Assembly (NCBI GenBank): GCA_040877935.1
Contig: JBBDNB010000039.1
Coordinates: 209,062-273,061 of the forward strand
Origin: Chitinophagales bacterium
Lineage (GTDB): Bacteria; Bacteroidota; Bacteroidia; Chitinophagales; CAIOSU01
Length of the DNA: 64,000 nucleotides
Direction of reading: 5' to 3'
The notes beneath the pieces are model-generated. The model ran no database searches and had not been told where the DNA came from. It was given only the letters and a program-made list of their open reading frames with translations. Shown one piece after another: positions 48,799 through 58,704 of the stretch. The position numbers and the translations under genes are program-made. How positions within the stretch are numbered: position 1 is the stretch's first letter; every line of letters begins with the position of its first letter.

Positions 48799-51700
48799 AT
48801 GGCGCAAAGTGTAAAGCGTAAATCAGTTACAGCTGCTCAGCAACTCAAGCTTTTTATGGACAATTCCGAAGAAGCTTGCCTTTTGATTGATAAGGATTTG
48901 AAAATCATCGCATCAAGTAAGCTTTTCAATAAACTTTACAAGCAATATTTCAATATGAAAGTTGAAGCGGGCACTTCAATATTAAATTATGCACTGCCCG
49001 AGCGGAAACCTATTGTTACAAAGATTTATGAAAAGGTATTTGCCGGAAAAACACAGGAAGTAAAAATTGAAATTCCGGTTTCTGAAAGTGAAAAGGTTGT
49101 TTTTCTGAATAAATACAAACCCATTTCAAATGGCAATGGAAAGATTGACTGTGCATTTGTAAGCTGTAAAGACATCAGTGCTGAGCAAAAAAGCCGCTAT
49201 TTGCTCAAAATGAGTGAAAAACGCTATAGATCATTGGTTGAAAACAGTACCGATGGTATAGCCATACTTAACACAGAAAGCAGGGTCACCTATATTTCAC
49301 CCGCAGTAAAAAAAATATTGGGTTATTCCCCTGAAGAAGTAATATATGAAGAACTCTTCCCTGTGTTGTATCATGAAGACGTTTCCATAAAAGACAATGT
49401 CTTGAAAACAGTGCTTGAAAAACCGGGAGTGCCTGTTTCAGCTCCCCTCGTGCGGATATACCATAAAAACGGTGAGTTGCGCTGGCTCGGCTCCACTATG
49501 ACCAATATGCTCGAAAATGATGCTGTTCAGGGTATTGTGGTGAATTTTAGAGATCAGACCAATGAATTTTTAACTGAGCAGGAACATCAGCTTGTTTCCA
49601 AAATCATTAAAGCACTGCAAGATCCCTCAGATTTTGAATCAGCACTGCACAAAGTATTGCAGTTGATGGCTGAAAACATGGGTTTTTCAATGGCCGAAGC
49701 CTGGTTTGTCGCAAAAGACAAGAGCAAACTTTATTTGCAATCATTTTGGAACAAGAAAAAACAAAGCCCGGTACTAGGAGACAATATTAAGTTTAGTTTC
49801 AAAAAGGGAGAGGGGTTGCCAGGTGTGTGCTGGTCAAAAAAAGAACTGGAGCTTTGGGACAATATAGATCAACACCCCAAATTTATTAGAAAAAATGAAG
49901 CGGATGAGGCGGGCTTAAAGCAGGGGTTGGCTTTGCCAATTATACAGGATAATGAGGTAATTGCGGTTTTTACTTTTTTTACAGACAGGGAACAAGTTCA
50001 ACTGGGAAGCACTGCCGCACTTAAAAGAATAGCACGGCAAATAGCTGTTGATGTTGAGCTCAAAAGAAGCCTTGACGAACTGAATGATTTATTTAAATAT
50101 TCTCCAGGGCTTATTTGTGTGGCGGGCACAGATAATTATTTCAAAAAAGTAAATCCGGCCTTTAGCAAATTGCTGAGATATACGGAAGATGAATTGCTGT
50201 CTAAACCTTTTTATGATTTCCTGCATCCGGAAGACAGGGCAATAAGTATTGAAACGCTCAAAGGCAATACAAAAGGACTACGCACAGTAAATTTTGAAAA
50301 CCGCTACCTGACTAAAGACGGGGAAGTTAAATGGATAGCCTGGTATTCCTCTGATTTTGTGGACAAAGAGGGCAATATATATGGGTTTGGAATGGATGTG
50401 ACCGAGGCCAAAACCGCAAGCCTTGAATTGCTGAGATATAAGAATATTATTGAACATTCTCAAAGCGGCATAGGAATTTTAACTATTGACGATGAGCAAT
50501 TGTACATGAATCCGCTATTTGAAAAAATGCTGGGATATTCAGCAAGTGAAATCCAGAATTTGGGAGGTCCCTTTCAATTGTATGTAGATCAAAGCCAGGC
50601 AGATGAAGTGGTACAAACGCTTATGTCAGGAAATTTTTGGAATGGAGACATTCAACTTAAAAACAAAAAGGGAGAAATATTAGACCTACACATGCTTGGT
50701 GGAGGTATTGAAAATGATAAGGGTGAACTCATTGCCATTTATGGCATTCATACTGATATTAGCGATCGACTCCAGTATGAACGAGAACTTGAAAATTACA
50801 ATAAAAATATAAGTAATATACTCAACAGTATAAGCGATGGCTTCTTTTCGCTTGGCGAAAACTGGAAAGTGAACTATTGGAATAAGGAAGCTGAAAATTT
50901 GCTTGGTGTATCCGAAGAAGAAATAATGGGAAAAGTAATTTGGGACTACTTTCCCGAGGCCACCAAACTAAAATTTTACACTGAGTATGAAAAGGCACTT
51001 AAAGAAAAAAAACCTGCATTGTTTCAGGAGTATTTTCCGCCATTAAAAGCCTGGTTTGAAGTCAATGTTTATCCGGCAGAGGAAGGGATATCTGTCTTTT
51101 TCAGAAACGTTACAGAGCAGAAAAGCCAGGAAAAACTCAATTTGCTCGAAAAGCAAGTGCTGGAACTGAATACCCACAAGAAGTTGAAACTGGAAGAAAT
51201 AATTGAATGCCTGCTAAATGGCATACGCGAAATTTTTCCAGATATGCTCTGCTCTGTTTTAAGAGTCATTGACGGAAAGCTCTACAACTGGTCTTCTCCT
51301 CAGCTTCCCAAAGATTATGTAGAGGCAATAAATGGAGTGCCTATTGCTGATGGTGTTGGGTCTTGCGGAACAGCTGCATTTTTAAAAGAAAAAGTAATTG
51401 TCAGTGATATTTCTTCAGACCCGCTGTGGGAAGATTTTAAAGAAGTGGCAGCTCAACACAATCTTGCTGCCTGCTGGTCTTATCCTATTCTCGATAAAGC
51501 ACAAAATATTCTGGGAACCTTTGGTATATACTACAATACTAAAAGAGCACCAATCCGCCTTGAAGAAGATAGTATAGACCGTATCCGTACTATTCTAACA
51601 AATATTATAGAGCACAAATGGGCAGAAGAAGCCATTCTAATAAGCAATGAACGCTACGATATAGTGTCCAAGGCAACCAATGATGCAATCTGGGACTGGG

Positions 51701-53277
51701 ATATCAAAAATGATCGATTGTATTTTAATGATGGCTACGAAAAATTGTTTGGATACGCTTTAAATAATTCGATTCCTATTCAACATTGGATTGATCATCT
51801 GCATCCTGATGAAGCCAAACAAACATTGAATTACTTTCAAAGTATAGTGAATTCTTCAGGGCAAAACCACTGGGATGCAGAATATCGCTATCTGAAATCA
51901 GATGGGGAATATGCATATGTATATGACAGGGGTATAATGATCAGGAATGAAGAGGGAATAGCTGTTCGTATGATTGGTGCCATGCAGGATATCAGCAAGC
52001 GAAAGCAGGATGAGCAAAATTTGTTGTACAAAAGCAAATTATTGGAAGTCACCTCGGAAGTAAGCAATGCCCTCATCCGCGAAGAAGATTGGATGATAGC
52101 TCTGGACAAGAGTTTTAATATAATCGGCCAAACCGTGAAAGTTGACAGGGTTTATTTTTTTGAAAATTCAATAGATAAAAAAACGGGAAAAGCGTGCACC
52201 AGTCAAAGAATAGAATGGACTGACAACTCTACAATTTCACAGATCAATAATTCCGAACTGCAAAACCTTCCTTTTGAAGATGTAATTCACTTTATAGAAC
52301 CATTGAAAAACGGGAATGCTTTTGAGGCTATAGTAGAACAGATGCCTGAGGGAGGAGCAAAGGAAATTCTCAGGTCTCAGGATATTAAATCCATTTTGGT
52401 TCTGCCACTTTTTATAAAAGATCATTTCTATGGATTTATTGGTTTTGACGATTGCCACAAAGGGCGCAGCTGGACAGATGATGAAAGAGCTTTTTTAAAA
52501 ACACTGAATTCTAATGTAACCACATTTATTGAGCGAAAGAAAAGCAAAGAAATGCTTCGGAAGCTGAATAAAAAATTAAAATTACGCGCAAAAGAGCTGG
52601 CAGAATCCAATGCCGAACTGGAACAATTTGCCTACATCGCTTCGCATGATTTGCAGGAGCCACTTAGAATGGTGCGCAGCTTTTTGAACCAAATTGAGAA
52701 AAAATACAAAGATAAATTAGACCAAAGAGGCGAAAAATACATTGAGCTTGCAGTAGATGGCGCAGTGAGAATGCGACAAATCATCCTGGATTTTCTGGAA
52801 TATTCACGTGCCGGGAAAAAAGATTTTGAAAGGGAAAAAGTAGATATGAATAGCCTGATGAAAGAGGTCGTACAGCTCCATCAGCTTATAATTACTGAAA
52901 AACAAGCCCGGGTTGAATGGGGCGAAATGCCTGAAATATTCGCAGCTAAAACTGCAATACAACAAGTAATAAGCAATCTTGTGGGCAATGCATTAAAATA
53001 CAGCAGTGATGATGAAAAACCCATTATAAAAGTCACTGCATGTGAAAGAGCCAAAGAATGGGAATTTGCAGTAGCAGACAATGGAATTGGGATAGAGCCG
53101 CAATTTGCAAACAAAATTTTTGTTTTATTTCAAAGATTACACGATCGGAATGATTATGATGGCACAGGTATAGGGTTGGCCATTTGTAAAAAAATCATAG
53201 AAAGCCACAATGGAAAAATATGGTTTGAATCCGAGCCGGGAAAGGGCAGTGTTTTCTATTTTACCATCGCAAAATAA
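48799..53277 (+). CDS. Giant multi-PAS/GAF sensor histidine kinase
   Basis: A 1492-residue apparently soluble sensor kinase with no membrane helix seen. Approximate order: PAS (12-130), PAS (140-262), GAF (270-425), PAS (430-545), PAS (548-665), PAS (670-785), GAF (790-945), PAS with PAC-like DIWDWDIKNDRLYFNDGYEK (950-1080), GAF (1085-1260), HisKA with SHDLQEPLRMV and phospho-histidine near 1282, and HATPase with N box NLVGNALKY, G1 DNGIGIE and G2 GTGIGLAICKK. It has no receiver domain, so a separate regulator is needed; one is encoded convergently 11 bases after its stop. Signals are unknown. Confidence 0.92.
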   Translation: MAQSVKRKSVTAAQQLKLFMDNSEEACLLIDKDLKIIASSKLFNKLYKQYFNMKVEAGTSILNYALPERKPIVTKIYEKVFAGKTQEVKIEIPVSESEKVVFLNKYKPISNGNGKIDCAFVSCKDISAEQKSRYLLKMSEKRYRSLVENSTDGIAILNTESRVTYISPAVKKILGYSPEEVIYEELFPVLYHEDVSIKDNVLKTVLEKPGVPVSAPLVRIYHKNGELRWLGSTMTNMLENDAVQGIVVNFRDQTNEFLTEQEHQLVSKIIKALQDPSDFESALHKVLQLMAENMGFSMAEAWFVAKDKSKLYLQSFWNKKKQSPVLGDNIKFSFKKGEGLPGVCWSKKELELWDNIDQHPKFIRKNEADEAGLKQGLALPIIQDNEVIAVFTFFTDREQVQLGSTAALKRIARQIAVDVELKRSLDELNDLFKYSPGLICVAGTDNYFKKVNPAFSKLLRYTEDELLSKPFYDFLHPEDRAISIETLKGNTKGLRTVNFENRYLTKDGEVKWIAWYSSDFVDKEGNIYGFGMDVTEAKTASLELLRYKNIIEHSQSGIGILTIDDEQLYMNPLFEKMLGYSASEIQNLGGPFQLYVDQSQADEVVQTLMSGNFWNGDIQLKNKKGEILDLHMLGGGIENDKGELIAIYGIHTDISDRLQYERELENYNKNISNILNSISDGFFSLGENWKVNYWNKEAENLLGVSEEEIMGKVIWDYFPEATKLKFYTEYEKALKEKKPALFQEYFPPLKAWFEVNVYPAEEGISVFFRNVTEQKSQEKLNLLEKQVLELNTHKKLKLEEIIECLLNGIREIFPDMLCSVLRVIDGKLYNWSSPQLPKDYVEAINGVPIADGVGSCGTAAFLKEKVIVSDISSDPLWEDFKEVAAQHNLAACWSYPILDKAQNILGTFGIYYNTKRAPIRLEEDSIDRIRTILTNIIEHKWAEEAILISNERYDIVSKATNDAIWDWDIKNDRLYFNDGYEKLFGYALNNSIPIQHWIDHLHPDEAKQTLNYFQSIVNSSGQNHWDAEYRYLKSDGEYAYVYDRGIMIRNEEGIAVRMIGAMQDISKRKQDEQNLLYKSKLLEVTSEVSNALIREEDWMIALDKSFNIIGQTVKVDRVYFFENSIDKKTGKACTSQRIEWTDNSTISQINNSELQNLPFEDVIHFIEPLKNGNAFEAIVEQMPEGGAKEILRSQDIKSILVLPLFIKDHFYGFIGFDDCHKGRSWTDDERAFLKTLNSNVTTFIERKKSKEMLRKLNKKLKLRAKELAESNAELEQFAYIASHDLQEPLRMVRSFLNQIEKKYKDKLDQRGEKYIELAVDGAVRMRQIILDFLEYSRAGKKDFEREKVDMNSLMKEVVQLHQLIITEKQARVEWGEMPEIFAAKTAIQQVISNLVGNALKYSSDDEKPIIKVTACERAKEWEFAVADNGIGIEPQFANKIFVLFQRLHDRNDYDGTGIGLAICKKIIESHNGKIWFESEPGKGSVFYFTIAK

Positions 53278-53288
53278 GTGAGATTTTT

Positions 53289-53720
53289 TTATTCCCCCAC
53301 CCTGTTAATAGCCAACCAGTAATATCCTATTTCTGCTATTACATTCATAAACTGTGGCAGATCCAGTGGTTTTGTAACATAGCTGTTCACACCCAGATTG
53401 TAGCTTTTTATAATGTCTGCTTGCAAATCCGAACTTGTCATTATTACAATGGGAATGTGTTCAGTAAGCGGATCGGATTTTAAGTACTCCACCAATTCAT
53501 GCCCATCAACTTTTGGCATATTCAAATCGAGGAAAATAACTTTTGGCCTGTAAATGCGCTCGCTTTTTTTCATTTCCTCAAAAAAATCAATGGCTTCCTC
53601 TCCATCTCTAAGGCGCTGAAGCTTATTGTCCAGCTTGTTTGTTTTTAGAGCCCTAATAGCAATTTGTGCATCATAGTCATTGTCTTCCACAATCAAGATT
53701 TCCACAGTCTCAGATGTCAT
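53289..53720 (-). CDS. Single-domain response regulator (Rcp1-like)
   Basis: A 143-residue receiver without an output domain. Seen: acidic pair VEDNDYDAQ, phospho-acceptor aspartate in IFLDLNMPKVDG near residue 64, the conserved threonine/serine in IVIMTSSD, and the lysine in YVTKPLD. The ATG at 53720 is chosen; an upstream extension to 53810 would lie inside the kinase gene. It starts one base after the upstream kinase stop, so the kinase and regulator are co-translated, the Rcp1/phytochrome-like arrangement. Confidence 0.92.
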   Translation of the reverse strand: MTSETVEILIVEDNDYDAQIAIRALKTNKLDNKLQRLRDGEEAIDFFEEMKKSERIYRPKVIFLDLNMPKVDGHELVEYLKSDPLTEHIPIVIMTSSDLQADIIKSYNLGVNSYVTKPLDLPQFMNVIAEIGYYWLAINRVGE

Positions 53721-53721
53721 T

Positions 53722-55197
53722 TTATTGTAATTTAGGTAGTTTAAGGTGTATGCTCGTTCCTTTGCCAATTTTGCTATCTGCCCAAACCTTTCCATTGTGG
53801 CGCTGAACAATTCGTTCTACTATTGCCAGACCCAAGCCATTGCCCTCAAATTCTTTTTGATGGTGCAGGCGCTTAAAGAGGCCGAAAATCCTGTCTTTGT
53901 ATTTAGGGTCAAAACCTACCCCATTATCTTTTACGGTGATAATACAGTGAGATTTACTTTCATCGGAAAACATCACCCTTACTTTAGGTTTGTCTTTTTT
54001 AGAAGAATATTTAATTGCATTAGACAATAAATTATCAAAAATCTGTTGCATTAAAATCTCATCTCCCATGATCTTTGGCAATGTTCCCATTTCAAATTCA
54101 GGCTTGCTGTCATTGAGCTCAAGTTGCCGTTGCCACACTTTTTTTACGAGCCTGTTCAAATCCAGTTTTTGACTGATCAATTCCGAGCTGCCTACTCTTG
54201 TTATTTTCAGAATATCATTGATCAATTCATCCATTCGCTGTGCATTGTCTCTTATCATATGCATCAGCTCAGTCATGTCTTTATTAAAGTTTTCAGGGTA
54301 TTCTTTCAGTAAAATCTGCATAAAACCCTTGATTGCACGCAGTGGGGATTTTAAATCGTGCGATATGGAATAAGCAAAAGCTTTGAGTTCTTCATTGTGG
54401 GCATTCAGCTCTTTTTCTTTTTCTTCAAGGGATTTATTTTTTTCTTCCAAAGCTTTTTGAAATTCTATTTCCCTGGTTACATCTACAGTTATACTTAACC
54501 CGTAGAGTACTTCACCAAGAAAATTGCGAACAGGACTGAAATAAATTTTATGATAAACACCATCATTCGACATCAGGTGTTCAAATTCTTCACCTGCCAG
54601 TACGCGATCGTATTTATCGCTAAGTTTTTCACTGAGATAATCGGGAAATGCTTCGAAAAGAGTTTTTCCCAGCATTTTTTCAGGTTGGTATTTGCTATTT
54701 TCAAAAGCTTTGCCTCCCAAAATCAGGTAACGCTTTTCGCGATCAAACAGGGCGATGGTGCCATTCGGGAAATTTCTAACCAATGCATTGTATTTGATGT
54801 CGTTGGTGATGAGCTTATCGATAAATTCCTGCTCCTGCCCCAGATTTTTTATAATACCCAATACAAATGATTCTCCATTTTCCCCATTTTCTATTCGCGA
54901 GAGATTAAGTGCAATAAAAATTTCTTTGGAATGCGCATTTACTATTTTTCTGCGCAGCTCAAGGGTTTTGTCCCCGTTTTTTAGCAGAATTTCTAATTTG
55001 CTTTTTTCAATATCAGTCAGGCTATCATTCAGAAGAATAGTGGAGGACTGTCCATTGAGTTCTTCAGCACTACTATAGCTCAATTGATTGGCAAAGGCAG
55101 GATTTGCTTTGACGATATACTTCATGTGTTGATCGAAAAGGAGCATCCCTATGGGGTTGTTGTCAAAGATTGCAGTATAGGGAAGTAATTCGGTCAT
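53722..55197 (-). CDS. PAS-domain sensor histidine kinase
   Basis: A 491-residue kinase, no membrane helix seen. Two PAS domains (about 5-125 and 130-255), a coiled coil (KALEEKNKSLEEKEKELNAH), HisKA with SISHDLKSPLRAIKG and phospho-histidine near 282, and HATPase with NLLSNAIKYSS, DNGVGFD and GNGLGLAIVER. It probably phosphorylates the receiver encoded immediately downstream. Its C-terminal part resembles that of the giant kinase, suggesting the two are related by domain duplication. Confidence 0.92.
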   Translation of the reverse strand: MTELLPYTAIFDNNPIGMLLFDQHMKYIVKANPAFANQLSYSSAEELNGQSSTILLNDSLTDIEKSKLEILLKNGDKTLELRRKIVNAHSKEIFIALNLSRIENGENGESFVLGIIKNLGQEQEFIDKLITNDIKYNALVRNFPNGTIALFDREKRYLILGGKAFENSKYQPEKMLGKTLFEAFPDYLSEKLSDKYDRVLAGEEFEHLMSNDGVYHKIYFSPVRNFLGEVLYGLSITVDVTREIEFQKALEEKNKSLEEKEKELNAHNEELKAFAYSISHDLKSPLRAIKGFMQILLKEYPENFNKDMTELMHMIRDNAQRMDELINDILKITRVGSSELISQKLDLNRLVKKVWQRQLELNDSKPEFEMGTLPKIMGDEILMQQIFDNLLSNAIKYSSKKDKPKVRVMFSDESKSHCIITVKDNGVGFDPKYKDRIFGLFKRLHHQKEFEGNGLGLAIVERIVQRHNGKVWADSKIGKGTSIHLKLPKLQ

Positions 55198-55312
55198 TAT
55201 ATATACATTTCATTTTGAACTATCCTAAATTAAGATAATTTCAGGATTAAAAAAATTTTTGTTAAACCCTGACAATAAAAAAATCACCATTTTAGTTTTC
55301 TCTTTTTATGAT

Positions 55313-55336
55313 AAATTATTATCGAACTCAGGTTAA
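55313..55336. repeat. Solo terminal-repeat copy of the 256 bp palindromic element
   Basis: Identical at 23 of 24 positions to the right end of the element at 48526-48781 (TAAATTATTATCGAACTCAG then GTTA). No interior and no left end were found beside it, so it looks like a relic or a solo end. It lies between divergent kinase and oxidoreductase genes. Confidence 0.65.
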
Positions 55337-55417
55337 AAGGTAATCCACAATTTTAAGTGCACTTCTTCTCATTGCGCCCTGCAATATTTGATTAATTTTA
55401 GCAAAAATTACTGAAGT

Positions 55418-56398
55418 ATGTTGAAAATAGGAGTATTGGGAGCCGGGCATTTGGGTAAAATACATATTCGCCTCTTAAAAGAAATCGAAGCTTTTGAACT
55501 GATCGGCTTTCACGATCAGGATGCTGCAACAGCAGCAAAAGTGAGTAGTGATTTTGATATTCCTCACTATGAAAATATTGAACAACTGATAAATGATTGT
55601 GACGCAATAGATGTTGTTACACCCACTATTTCTCATTTTGAATGTGCTGAAATGGCCATTAAAAAGAGCAAGCATGTTTTTATTGAAAAACCTCTTGCCG
55701 ATACATTGGAGCATGCCAAACAATTGGTAGATCTTGCCAAAGAAGCCAATATAATAGCACAGGTGGGCCATGTAGAAAGATTTAACCCGGCTTTTATGGC
55801 CATTAGTGATGAATTGATAGACCCCATGTTTATTGAGGCACATCGCCTCGCTTCATTCAATCCCAGAGGCACAGATGTTTCTGTAGTACTGGATTTGATG
55901 ATTCACGATATTGATATTATACTGAGTGTAGTTAAATCCAATGTGAAACGCATAAGCGCAAGTGGTATTCCTGTTATCAGCAATAAACCCGATATTTGCA
56001 ATGCGAGGATTGAGTTTGACAATGCCTGTGTAGCGAATATAACTGCAAGTCGCATTTCTATGAAGCAAATGCGAAAAATCAGAATGTTTCAGAAAGATAC
56101 TTATCTGAGTGTGGACCTGTTGGAGAAAAAAACGGAGATTTTCAGGCTGAATAAAAAAGCAGATGAAAGCAATCCTATGTCTTTTGAAATAGAAACAGGG
56201 GTGGAGGGAGAGAAAAAATTTGTGAGTTATAAATTGCCTGAAATTAAAGAGAGCAATGCCATAAAAACGGAGCTGGAATGTTTTGCCCGCTCGATATTAG
56301 GTGAAATAGAAACTCCTGTAAGTTTGCTTGAAGGCTATAATGCTTTGAAAGTGGCTTATCAGATTTTAGAGAAAATTGAAAAAAACAGACTCGCCTGA
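55418..56398 (+). CDS. Gfo/Idh/MocA-family oxidoreductase
   Basis: A 326-residue NAD(P)-dependent sugar dehydrogenase-type enzyme. Seen: N-terminal Rossmann IGVLGAGHLGKIHIRLL, AIDVVTPTISHFECAEMAIK, the EKP motif HVFIEKPLADT, QVGHVERFNPAF and the catalytic-region DLMIHDIDIILSVV. It resembles UDP-N-acetylsugar 3-dehydrogenase-like members seen in Bacteroidota. TAATTTTA, one mismatch from the promoter box, lies upstream. Its place before a sugar transferase suggests work on polysaccharide precursors. Confidence 0.9.
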   Translation: MLKIGVLGAGHLGKIHIRLLKEIEAFELIGFHDQDAATAAKVSSDFDIPHYENIEQLINDCDAIDVVTPTISHFECAEMAIKKSKHVFIEKPLADTLEHAKQLVDLAKEANIIAQVGHVERFNPAFMAISDELIDPMFIEAHRLASFNPRGTDVSVVLDLMIHDIDIILSVVKSNVKRISASGIPVISNKPDICNARIEFDNACVANITASRISMKQMRKIRMFQKDTYLSVDLLEKKTEIFRLNKKADESNPMSFEIETGVEGEKKFVSYKLPEIKESNAIKTELECFARSILGEIETPVSLLEGYNALKVAYQILEKIEKNRLA

Positions 56399-56430
56399 AT
56401 AATTTTTTCGGAATTTAAGCATTAAATAGA

Positions 56431-57276
56431 TTGGTGTTCAGAATTTTCATTGTTGTTTTAATGGCTTTATCCTTACATTCTTGTGGTTTGAAAGACGAGG
56501 AAATACCCGGCTATATTCATGTTAGTGATTATCAGTTGGATGTCCGGGGCTTTGAAGGAAGCAATTCCAGCAAAGTAAATGCAATATGGGTGCTGCAAAA
56601 TAATTTAGAACAGGGGGTGTATGAACTGCCGGCTACTTTTCCAGTTTTGCCATCAAATGGTACTAATCTTAAAATCCTTGCAGGAATTACTGTCAATGGT
56701 ATTTCTACAACACATATTGATTACCCCTTTTATACTTTTCATGAATACGATCATGCACTGGAAGCGGGGAAAACCGACACATTGGTGCCTCAGTGGGACT
56801 ATGCAGATTTCAGCAGTTTTGTCTTTATTGAAGATTTTGAAAGTGGCAATGGCTTTTTGAATATCAATAGAGTTGATAACCCTTCACAGGTTTTTGAAGG
56901 AGATGTTTCAGGAAAGATGCAGCGAGATACGGTTTTTTCTTCACAGTATTTTCAGGCTGCTACTGTAGAACATTATTTCATTCCCCGGTCGGCTCCTTTT
57001 GTATACCTGGAAATGGATTATAAAAACAATGTGAGTTTTGGAGTAGGTTTGGAAGCACGTCAAATTAATAATCCTCAAACCATTACATTTATAAAATTGA
57101 ATGTAAATCCACAAGAAGAGTGGAACAAAATATACATCAATCTCTTTCCCGATATTCAAACACTTGATGCTGATGAATACCGTATTATATTCAGAGTTCA
57201 GAACAGGGATATCTCAGATGAAGAGGTAAAAATATTTTTTGATAATATTAAGCTGATATACGCCAGAGACATTTGA
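56431..57276 (+). CDS. Predicted lipoprotein, unknown function
   Basis: A 281-residue protein with signal and lipobox (FIVVLMALSLHSC, Cys17 if the TTG at 56431 starts it). The mature region is beta-rich with aromatic residues (IHVSDYQLDVRGFEG, YFQAATVEHYFIPRSAPFVY) and ends with a segment resembling carbohydrate-binding or jelly-roll folds (VKIFFDNIKLIYARD). No family is claimed. TTG 56431 or GTG 56434 starts it; both give the same signal peptide. It is 32 bases after the oxidoreductase and 4 before the sugar transferase, so the three are probably an operon. Confidence 0.8.
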   Translation: MVFRIFIVVLMALSLHSCGLKDEEIPGYIHVSDYQLDVRGFEGSNSSKVNAIWVLQNNLEQGVYELPATFPVLPSNGTNLKILAGITVNGISTTHIDYPFYTFHEYDHALEAGKTDTLVPQWDYADFSSFVFIEDFESGNGFLNINRVDNPSQVFEGDVSGKMQRDTVFSSQYFQAATVEHYFIPRSAPFVYLEMDYKNNVSFGVGLEARQINNPQTITFIKLNVNPQEEWNKIYINLFPDIQTLDADEYRIIFRVQNRDISDEEVKIFFDNIKLIYARDI

Positions 57277-57279
57277 TCA

Positions 57280-58704
57280 ATGCATTGGAATAAAAAAGCA
57301 GCCATTTTATTTTATTTTCTGTCCGATTTTCTGGCAGCTTCCTTGGCCTGGGCACTATTGTACTGCTACAGAAAAATCTATGTTCAGGGATTTTCTCCAG
57401 AAACACAGCTTGAATTAATTTTTGACCAGCGTTTTTACCTGGGGATTGCCTTTATGCCTGTGTTTTGGATATTGCTTTATTTCGTAACAGGCACCTACAC
57501 AGATATCTACAGAAAATCAAGGCTCGGTGAATTGTACAAAACATTCCTGGCAGCGCTCTTCGGCTCCATTATCATCTTCTTCACACTTATTTTGAACGAT
57601 GATGTTTCCAATGATTTTTTTAATTATTACCGCACCTTAGGAGTTCTGTTTTTCCTGCATTTTGGTTTTACCCTTACTGGCAGAATGTTAATTCTGGATA
57701 ATGCCAAGCGCAAGATTAACAAAGGGAAGGTGGGTTACAATACCCTGATTATTGGCAGCAATGAAAAAGCCACAGCACTCTACAAAGACATTTCTGAAAA
57801 TCGCAAGCGACTGGGTTATCGTTTTATCGGCTTTATTGATCTGAACGGCAATGGAAAAAACGGGCTGTCATCGTATCTTCCCAAACTTGGAACGCTTGAT
57901 AATATTGAGCAAATAATTCAGGAGCATGAAATCGAAGAGGTGATCATAGCTATTGAAACTTCGGAGCACCACCAGATCAATGCCATTCTCAACAACCTGG
58001 CCAGCAGCAATGTAGTGATCAAGATCATTCCTGGCATGTACGATATTCTCTCCGGATCGGTAAAAATGGGCAATGTTGTTGGTGCTGTCCTTGTAGAAAT
58101 CTATCCCGACCTGATGCCCATGTGGGAGAAAATCGTAAAGCGCATACTCGATATTGTTTTTTCTACTATTGCGCTAATTCTGCTTTCTCCCTGGATGCTT
58201 TATATTGCGCTTCGCGTAAAATGGTCTTCTCCCGGCCCTGTATTTTATAAACAGGAACGCATTGGCTTGAAAGGTAAAGCATTTAATATGATCAAATTTC
58301 GATCTATGCATCCGGATGCCGAAAAAGATGGCCCTGCGCTTTCTTCAGACAATGATCCGCGTATTACCAATTGGGGGCGGGTTATGCGCAAATGGAGATT
58401 GGATGAATTGCCGCAGTTTTGGAATGTTTTGATTGGCGATATGTCGCTTGTAGGGCCACGTCCCGAGCGCAGGTTTTTTATAGATCAATTGATAAAAGAA
58501 GCTCCGGCTTATAAGCATTTGCAAAAAGTAAAACCGGGAATCACTTCCTGGGGAATGGTTCAGTTTGGATATGCTGAAAACATCGGTGAGATGGTTGAGC
58601 GTATGAAATACGATCTGCTCTACATTGAAAATATGTCCCTGGCTATTGATTTCAAAATAATGATCTACACCGTATTGATCATTTTCCAGGGGAAGGGAAA
58701 GTGA
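57280..58704 (+). CDS. Polyprenyl-phosphate sugar-1-phosphate transferase (exopolysaccharide initiation)
   Basis: A 474-residue inner-membrane enzyme that should load a sugar phosphate from a nucleotide-sugar onto undecaprenyl phosphate. Four N-terminal helices (about 8-115), a nucleotide-binding CoA_binding_3-like middle (NTLIIGSNEKATALYKDI), a fifth helix near 290, then the bacterial sugar transferase domain with FYKQERIGLKGKAFNMIKFR, RKWRLDELPQFWNVLIGDMS and VGPRPERRFF. It follows the lipoprotein by 4 bases and abuts the convergent Crp/Fnr gene with no spacer. Confidence 0.92.
   Translation: MHWNKKAAILFYFLSDFLAASLAWALLYCYRKIYVQGFSPETQLELIFDQRFYLGIAFMPVFWILLYFVTGTYTDIYRKSRLGELYKTFLAALFGSIIIFFTLILNDDVSNDFFNYYRTLGVLFFLHFGFTLTGRMLILDNAKRKINKGKVGYNTLIIGSNEKATALYKDISENRKRLGYRFIGFIDLNGNGKNGLSSYLPKLGTLDNIEQIIQEHEIEEVIIAIETSEHHQINAILNNLASSNVVIKIIPGMYDILSGSVKMGNVVGAVLVEIYPDLMPMWEKIVKRILDIVFSTIALILLSPWMLYIALRVKWSSPGPVFYKQERIGLKGKAFNMIKFRSMHPDAEKDGPALSSDNDPRITNWGRVMRKWRLDELPQFWNVLIGDMSLVGPRPERRFFIDQLIKEAPAYKHLQKVKPGITSWGMVQFGYAENIGEMVERMKYDLLYIENMSLAIDFKIMIYTVLIIFQGKGK

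Noticed and set aside
53721..53810. N-terminal extension of the response regulator
   Set aside because: It lies inside the kinase gene and precedes the normal start of the receiver fold.
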